From NCBI RefSeq assembly GCF_004208525.1, contig NZ_SGIT01000001.1, positions 1,550,001 to 1,614,000 of the forward strand: a stretch of DNA of 64,000 bases, given 5' to 3'. The position numbers were made by a program, and so were the translations under genes. Under the pieces are notes generated by a model. That model searched no databases. It was not told the origin of the DNA and was given only the letters and a program-made list of their open reading frames with translations. Below are positions 37,693 to 43,287 of this stretch, one piece after another; the first letter of the stretch is position 1, and every line of letters starts with the position of its first letter. The stretch is from Sphingobacterium corticibacterium (GTDB lineage Bacteria; Bacteroidota; Bacteroidia; Sphingobacteriales; Sphingobacteriaceae).

Positions 37693-37724
37693 CCAAGTTA
37701 CCATATTATTTCATCATTTTGCAA
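37693..37724 (-). promoter_or_regulatory. Shared-type promoter of lipoprotein copy 1
   Basis: On the minus strand TTG (37724-37722), 21 bases, then TAACTTGG (37700-37693). The spacer and flanks (ATAATATGG before the box, TTTAACTAGCAAT after it) are shared with the promoters at 40829-40861 and 41696-41727. Confidence 0.6.
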
Positions 37725-37772
37725 CAGATATGCAAAAAAAGGCATAAACAGATTATCTTATTCACAAGAAAG

Positions 37773-38435
37773 TTAGTCTAATCTTACAATCCCATTTTTG
37801 ATGGCATACATCGCTAGACCGGTCCGGGTTTTCAGCTGTAGTTTTTCGCATACCGCATTGCGATAACCTTCTACGGTACGGACACTGACGCACATCTCGT
37901 CCGCTATTTCTGCATAGTTCTTTTCCGAACAGATCTGCTTCAGGAATGTAATCTCCCGATCGGTCAGTTTTACAAAAGTTTGGATATCACTTGCCTCCGT
38001 CAGCGCCTGTATAGAAAACAACACTTTGTGGGTAATCAGTTCATTAAAGAAATAACCGACAGTCAGTACCTCCTCAAACGCTCTTTTAAGCTCGCTAGGT
38101 TCGGCATCCTTGAGCACATAACCTTTGGCACCATGCCGGATCATCTTGATGATGGCCGACTCCGCATCCATGGTACTCAGCGCCAGTATTTTGACCGACG
38201 GATGGTTGATCCGCAACCACTCTGCCGTGGCATAGCCGTCCATTTCCGGCATACTGATATCGAGCAGGGCGATATCCGGTAACTGCTCTACTTCCTGCAA
38301 GCGATGGATCAAATCCCTTCCATTGGAAGCTTCCAAAATTACGTTGTAACCCGGGAAACCGTTGATAAGTCCGGTTAGTCCTTTGCGAAAAAGGGCATGG
38401 TCGTCTACGATGGCAATATGTTGGGTATTCGTCAT
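37773..38435 (-). CDS. LuxR/NarL-type response regulator, copy 2
   Basis: This 220-residue regulator has the same receiver (Asp59) and LuxR helix-turn-helix layout as copy 1. The five differences are K5Q, A21T, an Ile/Val after NHPS, Ser/Asn in CSEK(S/N)YAEIA and the penultimate Lys/Arg pair at the C-terminus. None touches the phospho-site, and only the Ser/Asn change lies in the DNA-binding domain. The two copies therefore probably bind the same DNA sites. It follows its kinase gene by 11 bases. Confidence 0.93.
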   Translation of the reverse strand: MTNTQHIAIVDDHALFRKGLTGLINGFPGYNVILEASNGRDLIHRLQEVEQLPDIALLDISMPEMDGYATAEWLRINHPSVKILALSTMDAESAIIKMIRHGAKGYVLKDAEPSELKRAFEEVLTVGYFFNELITHKVLFSIQALTEASDIQTFVKLTDREITFLKQICSEKNYAEIADEMCVSVRTVEGYRNAVCEKLQLKTRTGLAMYAIKNGIVRLD

Positions 38436-38446
38436 TATCTTTAATA

Positions 38447-39229
38447 TTAGTTATAAGGAACATGCAGTATGATCGTTGTACCTTCTCCAGCGGCACTTTG
38501 GATGTCGGCAAGTCCCCCCATCAGTGCTGCCCGGGTTCTGATATTTTGTAAACCAAGTCCGCCTGTTGCGCCTTTTTCGGTGTTGAAACCAACGCCGTTA
38601 TCCTGAATATGAATGCGTAATTCACTTTCAGCAAAGCCGAACAAGATTTTTATTTCTGTAGCTTGTGCATGTTTCAAGATATTTTGTAAACTCTCCTGCA
38701 CGATGCGGAAAGCGATTGTCTTGCGCTGTTCAGGAAGCGTATTTTCCTCACCTTCCGTATGCAGATGACACTGCATCAATCCATTACGCCCTATACGCTG
38801 TAATTCGTGGCTTACCGCCTGCACCAGCGATATCCACTGCAGTCGCTCGCTGCTCAAACTTTTGGCGATATCCCGCAGGTCGGTCATGGCTTGCCCCACA
38901 TTGGACTTGATATCTTCAAGCAAATCCTTATCAGCATGAGTGCTTTGTCTGGCAATGTTAAGCTGTACTTTAGCTAAACTCAGCAGTTGCCCCACGTTAT
39001 CGTGTATCTCCCGACTGATGGAATCAAAGGTTTCTTCCTGCATTTCCAGTCGCGATTCCAACAATTGCTTCTGATACGCTTCAGACATCGCTTTTTTCTC
39101 TTCCCGATATCGGAATTTACGCCGTTGATGGTTGAACATAATCAATACCATTACGCACAGCAAAGCCATGAACAGCACGACCACCGTAATGATGACAGCT
39201 AAGATCTCTTGGTAATGGTCAACTGGCAT
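38447..39229 (-). CDS. HisKA_3-type sensor histidine kinase, copy 2
   Basis: This 260-residue kinase has one N-terminal membrane helix, phospho-His in ISREIHDNVGQ and an HATPase domain with DNGVGFN and GGLGLQNIR. It differs from copy 1 at seven positions scattered over the dimerisation and ATPase domains. Cross-talk between the two kinases and regulators is expected from this identity. It overlaps the upstream membrane-protein gene by 31 bases. Confidence 0.92.
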   Translation of the reverse strand: MPVDHYQEILAVIITVVVLFMALLCVMVLIMFNHQRRKFRYREEKKAMSEAYQKQLLESRLEMQEETFDSISREIHDNVGQLLSLAKVQLNIARQSTHADKDLLEDIKSNVGQAMTDLRDIAKSLSSERLQWISLVQAVSHELQRIGRNGLMQCHLHTEGEENTLPEQRKTIAFRIVQESLQNILKHAQATEIKILFGFAESELRIHIQDNGVGFNTEKGATGGLGLQNIRTRAALMGGLADIQSAAGEGTTIILHVPYN

Positions 39230-39852
39230 ATAAAAGCATAGGTAAACAGCGAGTACATCACGATATTGGAGATTTGTAAGGGTATTTTCAATATCTTAGC
39301 CAAATCGGCATAATTCGCTGTTAAAAAACGATACATCCCCATATAGGGTACACCACAAACATAAAAGAAAATCAAACCAATGGCGATCCAAAACTCACTA
39401 CAGTTCCGTAACATAATCGGCTCTTCCGCACTTAACAATTCGTAACAATAAACAACAGAAAAGAAAAGTATAAACATGCCACCGGAGACAAATACATAGC
39501 TATTCCATTCATTAAGCTTAAAAACAAAAAACACGAGCACATACCAGAATATAGGATATAAGTATAAGAAGCCCTGAATTATTTTCTGAACAAAACGTAA
39601 TTGAATAATCTGCTGAAAATAATAGGCAAAGGCCAGATATTGCACAAGATGGAAGAAGTTATACATCTGTACGTTTGTTTTATCTGAGCAGAATTCAGCT
39701 TTATAGAAAACACTCCATTCTACTACTCCCGTATATAGCACTAATAATGATATGATCCGGACAGGAAAAGATATTCCTTTCTTTAGGCTAACAATGGCCG
39801 TCAGTACGGCCATCGTTAATACCCCTAAATAAATATAATACGTGATGTCCAT
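39199..39852 (-). CDS. Multi-pass membrane protein of the sensory cassette, copy 2 (intact)
   Basis: An inner-membrane protein of about 217 residues and about seven hydrophobic helices. It has no recognised family name; the layout resembles small 7TM sensor modules that precede kinases. The conserved segment NCSEFWIAIGLIFFY and the C-terminal LQISNIVMYSLFTYAFICQL are shared with copy 1. The ATG at 39852 is chosen since the same codon is conserved in copy 1 and in the remnant at 40877; an extra ATG lies three bases upstream. The 3' end overlaps the kinase gene. A signal-sensing role for the single-helix kinase is inferred. Confidence 0.75.
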   Translation of the reverse strand: MDITYYIYLGVLTMAVLTAIVSLKKGISFPVRIISLLVLYTGVVEWSVFYKAEFCSDKTNVQMYNFFHLVQYLAFAYYFQQIIQLRFVQKIIQGFLYLYPIFWYVLVFFVFKLNEWNSYVFVSGGMFILFFSVVYCYELLSAEEPIMLRNCSEFWIAIGLIFFYVCGVPYMGMYRFLTANYADLAKILKIPLQISNIVMYSLFTYAFICQLTITKRS

Positions 39853-39866
39853 CATTTATGGAACTA

Positions 39867-40781
39867 CTATATATCTCCTCGAGGCAACGGTGGAGGAATG
39901 GGCTTACCACGATTCAAACCACTGACGCCGCCCCGGCTCTTCGCAGCGACTAATCCTTTCACGAGTCCTTCGTTTTGGATCGCGATGGTGCTGAGGTATC
40001 GTTCGCGGTCTATCGTCTCGAAATCAGTTTCCTGGTTGTTTTTATCAACATAGGTAAAGAGGATCGTGAGGCGCTGTAGAATTCTGTCTTTTTTCTCCCG
40101 CACAATGCGTTCTTCGGTTTCTTCATCAGCTAATGACAGAATTTTGGTGGTGATGCCAGCAATGGTTCCGCGTGCGACCTGATAAGCGATTTCTTCCTTT
40201 ATTTCACGAATTGTTTCCCTATCGAAATGGACAAACTCGGTTTCTCCGTATGTAGCACCCGTGGTATTGTCTAGCACCGTCTTTATACCCTTTTTATAAT
40301 TGTTTTTCAACTCCTCCACGTCGATACGGTTAGCTATTTTCACGAACGAGCCATTCGGATTCAATTGATAGTAATCTCCTACATCCTTAAACCCTTGGTC
40401 AGAACGAACAAACAGCAACCGGAGCTCGGCCTCCCCCTGTTTTTCCGCGGCAAAATGAACATTGATACCCGAATCTTTTGATAGCATTTCGATGACCTCG
40501 AGGAAGCGTTTTACAGGCGTATTGGTGAATTGCTCCGTTATATTAGGGTAGCCCGCTTTAGATAGTGTCTCTTTTTTGTGTCTTGTGAACCAATCGGTCC
40601 GCATTTCAACATAGGCTTTTTGAACGAACGCATTTGAAGGGAGGGGTTGAATATTTTGGTTCAGCCTCGTTTCAGCTATGCTATTGTCGGTATCCGGCAA
40701 AATTGAAAAATTTTCAGAATGACAACTAATTAAGCTAGCCAAAAGGGAACACCCTAATAATAGTTTGATGAAGTGGTACAT
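39867..40781 (-). CDS. Lipoprotein of the triplicated sensory family, copy 2
   Basis: This 304-residue lipoprotein (lipobox LISC) is paralogous to copy 1. The last ~75 residues are nearly identical in the two, ending GLNRGKPIPPPLPRG here, while the N-terminal half is less alike. The protein is probably exported to the periplasm or cell surface. It lies 14 bases before the membrane-protein start and has its own conserved promoter. Confidence 0.75.
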   Translation of the reverse strand: MYHFIKLLLGCSLLASLISCHSENFSILPDTDNSIAETRLNQNIQPLPSNAFVQKAYVEMRTDWFTRHKKETLSKAGYPNITEQFTNTPVKRFLEVIEMLSKDSGINVHFAAEKQGEAELRLLFVRSDQGFKDVGDYYQLNPNGSFVKIANRIDVEELKNNYKKGIKTVLDNTTGATYGETEFVHFDRETIREIKEEIAYQVARGTIAGITTKILSLADEETEERIVREKKDRILQRLTILFTYVDKNNQETDFETIDRERYLSTIAIQNEGLVKGLVAAKSRGGVSGLNRGKPIPPPLPRGDI

Positions 40782-40828
40782 AGTTTTCGTTATGAATGTT
40801 TAAAAAAATTGCTAGTTAAATTGCAGCC

Positions 40829-40861
40829 CCAAGTTACCATATTATTTTTATCTTTTTACAA
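40829..40861 (-). promoter_or_regulatory. Shared-type promoter of lipoprotein copy 2
   Basis: On the minus strand TTG (40861-40859), 22 bases, then TAACTTGG (40836-40829), with the same ATAATATGG spacer end and TTTAACTAGCAAT downstream flank as copy 1. Confidence 0.6.
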
Positions 40862-40877
40862 GATACGTGATGTCCAT
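40848..40877 (-). pseudogene. Remnant start of a third membrane-protein gene
   Basis: ATGGACATCACGTAT (40877-40863) matches the first five codons of the intact membrane-protein gene (MDITY) exactly. It sits at the same distance after a lipoprotein gene. The sequence then switches to the promoter of lipoprotein copy 2, and the frame ends at a TAA after nine codons. It looks like the breakpoint of a deletion or of the tandem duplication. Confidence 0.65.
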
Positions 40878-40891
40878 CAGCTGTGAAACTA

Positions 40892-41647
40892 TTATATATC
40901 TCCTCGAGATGGTGGTGGAGGAATAGGGTTGCCACTATTCAAACCACTTTTACCCTTATTTTGCTCCTCTCGCGTTTCTTCATACCTCACGCGGTCAATA
41001 TCCTCAAAATTGGTGTCCCGGCCGTCCTTTGTATACGTAAACATAATGGAAAGCCGCTCCAGGTATTTTGGAGCATCCCTATTCCTGAAAAAACCACCTT
41101 CCGCTTCCTTATTCGCATAAGAAACTAACTGTACCTTCAGGCCATCAATCCGCTTCTTGCCCTCTTGAAATCGAATTTCTCCCAATATTTCTGCAATAAT
41201 ATCTTTCTCAAAAAAAACATACTCTGTTTCGATATCCCCATCGTCGGTAGATCGTCCTAAGACGGGTTGTATACCATTTTGATAATTGTTCCGCAATGTA
41301 TTTCCCTCTTCTACGGAGATCTCCTCCAATCCTCCCTCTTTGTTCAACAAATAATAGGTATTCGGAAGATTGGACCATCTTTTAATGCCCGCAAAGAGCA
41401 ATACAACATCTTGCTTTCCCTCTGTCTCTACACCGAAATATACGGCTAGGTTTCTGCTTTTCTCGATGAGTTTTTCGATGTTCGCAATAAACGCCTTTAT
41501 ATCGCGTATAGAAAAATTTTCGGGTGCTTTTATGCTGGCATCCAGCCTGTCAAGCATCGGCTTTTTCTTTGTTTTATACCAGTTTTGTCTGGCATCACCG
41601 ACATGCGTCGGGATAAATGTTCTAATTGGAAGTTCTGGCTTATCCAT
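40892..41647 (-). CDS. Third paralogue of the sensory-family protein, without signal peptide
   Basis: This 251-residue homologue of the two lipoproteins shares the order of conserved segments (a Trp-Tyr-Lys segment, the NNYQNGIQPVL region, a TYTKDGRDTNFEDIDR region) and the C-terminal tail GLNSGNPIPPPPSRG. It starts with MDKPELPIRT and lacks an export signal. In-frame hydrophobic codons (NIIFLILLDII) lie directly upstream without a standard start codon, so the signal may have decayed or the start may be unusual. It has its own copy of the family promoter but no membrane, kinase or regulator genes of its own. Confidence 0.72.
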   Translation of the reverse strand: MDKPELPIRTFIPTHVGDARQNWYKTKKKPMLDRLDASIKAPENFSIRDIKAFIANIEKLIEKSRNLAVYFGVETEGKQDVVLLFAGIKRWSNLPNTYYLLNKEGGLEEISVEEGNTLRNNYQNGIQPVLGRSTDDGDIETEYVFFEKDIIAEILGEIRFQEGKKRIDGLKVQLVSYANKEAEGGFFRNRDAPKYLERLSIMFTYTKDGRDTNFEDIDRVRYEETREEQNKGKSGLNSGNPIPPPPSRGDI

Positions 41648-41695
41648 TATGATATCTAATAATATTAAAAAAATAATGTTAGTTAAATTGTAGTT

Positions 41696-41727
41696 CTAAG
41701 ATACAATATTATTTCATGTTTTTACAA
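41696..41727 (-). promoter_or_regulatory. Shared-type promoter of the third paralogue
   Basis: On the minus strand TTG (41727-41725), 21 bases, then TATCTTAG (41703-41696). The spacer (ATGAAATAATAT) and downstream flank match the promoters of copies 1 and 2 more than chance would give. Confidence 0.5.
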
Positions 41728-42076
41728 TAAGCATGTAAAAATGATATAATGCAGTTTGTCGTATTACAAGATAGAAATGCGCCTTCTTTTATATTAAAAA
41801 GCATTTTTCTGCTTTCGGGATTTTGTCAGCTTTTTTTTAAATACCGTAATCCCCCTCTCAACAGGAGGGGGTTTTCACGGGGGCAAATACCGCGATGCCA
41901 CGCTTGATACGTATAGCGCGATGGCGATAACTTTGTTTCTATCAAATGGAGAGGATAGTATATAGAAAGCCTAGGACAGGCAAAAGCTGCTATCTGGTGG
42001 AGATGGATAAACGAACTAATCTTATTAAAGACATGAAAACGAAACCACTTAACAACATCATGAAAAGCGAATTTCC
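41728..42076. other. Intergenic stretch with no supported gene
   Basis: This region lies between the third paralogue and the repressor gene. Apart from the hairpin at 41851-41875 I see only short frames that are extensions or shadows of neighbouring genes. The base composition is mixed, with a GC-rich centre around 41850-41930. Confidence 0.5.
41851..41875. terminator. GC-rich hairpin with T run
   Basis: CCCCCTC (41851-41857) pairs with GAGGGGG (41865-41871) across a seven-base loop, followed by TTTT on the plus strand. It has terminator form, but the neighbouring genes are both on the minus strand; read that way it lacks a strong T run, so it may be a repeat element instead. Confidence 0.4.
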
Positions 42077-42691
42077 TCAAATAGAAATCATGGAGAGAAC
42101 CCCCTTCACTTTGTATACAGCTTTCACATTGGCTTTATTCATGATAATATCATCAAAATTTGTCGCATTCTTAGCAACAAGTCTCCAATTTTTATCATCC
42201 AGTCCGCGAACGTACCGCACCACATTCATATGGGAAGAGAGAATAAGATATATATCACCGAACACCACAGCTTCTTTCTCTACCTTTTTGACGAACACAA
42301 CGCTTCCGTTACCTATTTCTGGACTCATAGCGTCGCCGGGGTTGACGAAAGCAAAATCGCTCCCTGCAAGAACAGGGATATCCAGCTCGTCCGTAACCGG
42401 TAGTGTTGACAAATCATCTCCGAAGGCATCCAGACCAATATTATATAACGGAATCTTGGCTAAACCAGCGCCCGAAGTAAGCATTTGCCCTTCCCCTGTT
42501 AACAACCAAATATCGTTTACCTCTGGAAACCGTTTAACGATAATACTTACCAAGTTCTTACTGATGGCATAGTTTCCCTTTTTTATCTGATACAACCTTT
42601 CGGCTCTATTTAAACCGATTTCCCGCGCAAAGGAATTGACATTTAGTCCAAAATATTGTATAACTCGGTCTAATCTCGCCCAATCTGACAT
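42077..42691 (-). CDS. LexA/CI-like repressor (HTH plus S24 peptidase domain)
   Basis: A protein of about 204 residues with an N-terminal helix-turn-helix (LNVNSFAREIGLNRAERLYQIKKG) and a C-terminal S24/LexA-like domain (VNPGDAMSPEIGNGSVVFVKK, with Ser in the DAMSPEI motif; VVFGDIYLIL). Such proteins are phage-type repressors that lose DNA binding after RecA-stimulated self-cleavage, though many Bacteroidota members are not phage-borne. The ATG at 42691 is preferred to a TTG two codons upstream. No phage genes are nearby. It is divergent from the surface-protein genes. Confidence 0.88.
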   Translation of the reverse strand: MSDWARLDRVIQYFGLNVNSFAREIGLNRAERLYQIKKGNYAISKNLVSIIVKRFPEVNDIWLLTGEGQMLTSGAGLAKIPLYNIGLDAFGDDLSTLPVTDELDIPVLAGSDFAFVNPGDAMSPEIGNGSVVFVKKVEKEAVVFGDIYLILSSHMNVVRYVRGLDDKNWRLVAKNATNFDDIIMNKANVKAVYKVKGVLSMISI

Positions 42692-42709
42692 ATTCAAAAT
42701 TCTATAATA

Positions 42710-42741
42710 TAAAGATATAAAACATCGTGGATAGTTTACAA
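42710..42741 (-). promoter_or_regulatory. Promoter of the repressor gene
   Basis: On the minus strand TTG (42741-42739), 21 bases, then TATCTTTA (42717-42710), one mismatch from TAnnTTTG. It lies 19 bases before the ATG at 42691. Confidence 0.45.
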
Positions 42742-42795
42742 ATTTTAAGCCAAAACATAAACATCACAAAAAAAACAATTATTAATTGCAAAATT

Positions 42796-42825
42796 ACAAT
42801 TTATTATTGTTTTTATAACAACAAT
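42796..42825. promoter_or_regulatory. Candidate operators ACAAT-N5-ATTGT and TTGTT-N5-AACAA
   Basis: ACAAT (42796-42800), five bases, ATTGT (42806-42810) is a perfect inverted repeat. It is interlocked with TTGTT (42807-42811), five bases, AACAA (42817-42821). Both cover the -33 TTG of the rightward promoter. The first has the same core as the site at 43185-43199. The nearby LexA/CI-type repressor is the likely binder (inference). Confidence 0.5.
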
Positions 42826-42838
42826 TAAACTATATTTG
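42807..42838 (+). promoter_or_regulatory. Promoter for the small gene at 42929
   Basis: TTG (42807-42809), 21 bases, TATATTTG (42831-42838) is a full consensus match. Transcription would start near 42845, giving an 85-base leader before the ATG at 42929. Confidence 0.6.
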
Positions 42839-42928
42839 CACGCAAACACAATTAAGGAAAGATATAACGAAATAAAAGAGAAAACGGGAGCCATCACAAG
42901 AACACTAACTATTGCCAACCTGTAAGCT

Positions 42929-43156
42929 ATGGATTCAATTAAAAAAATAAAAGATGAAAAAAGCACGAACGAAATCACAGAAAAAGAAGTAATGAACTTA
43001 TTATCAATCAAAAACATACAAATAAAAGATAAAGAATATGTAAAAGAACACCTTATTATCGAAAAGAAAAGCAAGACAGATTATTACGAAATCAAAGTCA
43101 CAGACATCGATGGATCGATTCACACGTTCCAGATCGAATTGAAAACTTATCCGTAA
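42929..43156 (+). CDS. Small hypothetical protein
   Basis: This 75-residue protein is rich in Lys, Glu and Ile and has no signal or membrane segment. A consensus promoter upstream and a coding bias like its neighbours support it as a real gene. No family is recognised. It lies between the repressor gene and the collagen-like protein gene, and may be a small regulator or accessory factor; this is not shown by sequence. Confidence 0.55.
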   Translation: MDSIKKIKDEKSTNEITEKEVMNLLSIKNIQIKDKEYVKEHLIIEKKSKTDYYEIKVTDIDGSIHTFQIELKTYP

Positions 43157-43184
43157 AAAAATAAAATCAAAAAAACTTCATATT

Positions 43185-43199
43185 ACAATATTATATTGT
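43185..43199. promoter_or_regulatory. Second ACAAT-N5-ATTGT site, upstream of the surface-protein gene
   Basis: ACAATATTATATTGT forms a perfect palindrome around a single odd centre base and shares ACAAT-N5-ATTGT with the site at 42796-42810. A near -7 box (TATATTTA, about 43199-43207) overlaps its right edge, so binding here would block transcription of the collagen-like gene. Confidence 0.5.
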
Positions 43200-43287
43200 A
43201 TATTTACAAAAAATTAAAACTAAATAATCAATCAGAGACATCAAACTAAAGCATGGATCGGATTCAAATTAATTAATAAAAACAAAT

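Larger units (their letters stand above)
34626..37724 (-). repeat. Tandem duplication, unit 1 (lipoprotein-membrane protein-kinase-regulator)
   Basis: This unit repeats at 37773-40861. The response regulator, kinase and membrane genes are offset by exactly 3147 bases and the lipoprotein genes by about 3132-3135. Kinase and regulator sequences are nearly identical at DNA level, the membrane gene and lipoprotein N-terminal halves are more diverged, and the lipoprotein 3' halves are again very close. Confidence 0.9.
37773..40861 (-). repeat. Tandem duplication, unit 2
   Basis: This is the second copy of the four-gene unit, with an intact membrane-protein gene. It is separated from unit 1 by about 50 bases. 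See unit 1 (34626-37724) for how identity varies along the repeat. Confidence 0.9.

Noticed and set aside
34626..40861. Composite transposon as the cause of the duplication
   Set aside because: No transposase gene or terminal inverted repeats flank or separate the two units.
41826..42080. Minus-strand frame downstream of the repressor gene
   Set aside because: It crosses the GC-rich hairpin, overlaps the repressor 3' end and has no recognisable features.
41946..42572. Plus-strand frame of 208 codons
   Set aside because: It runs antisense through the S24 repressor gene, which has clear domain support; its low-complexity Ser/Pro/Thr-rich second half is typical of a shadow frame.
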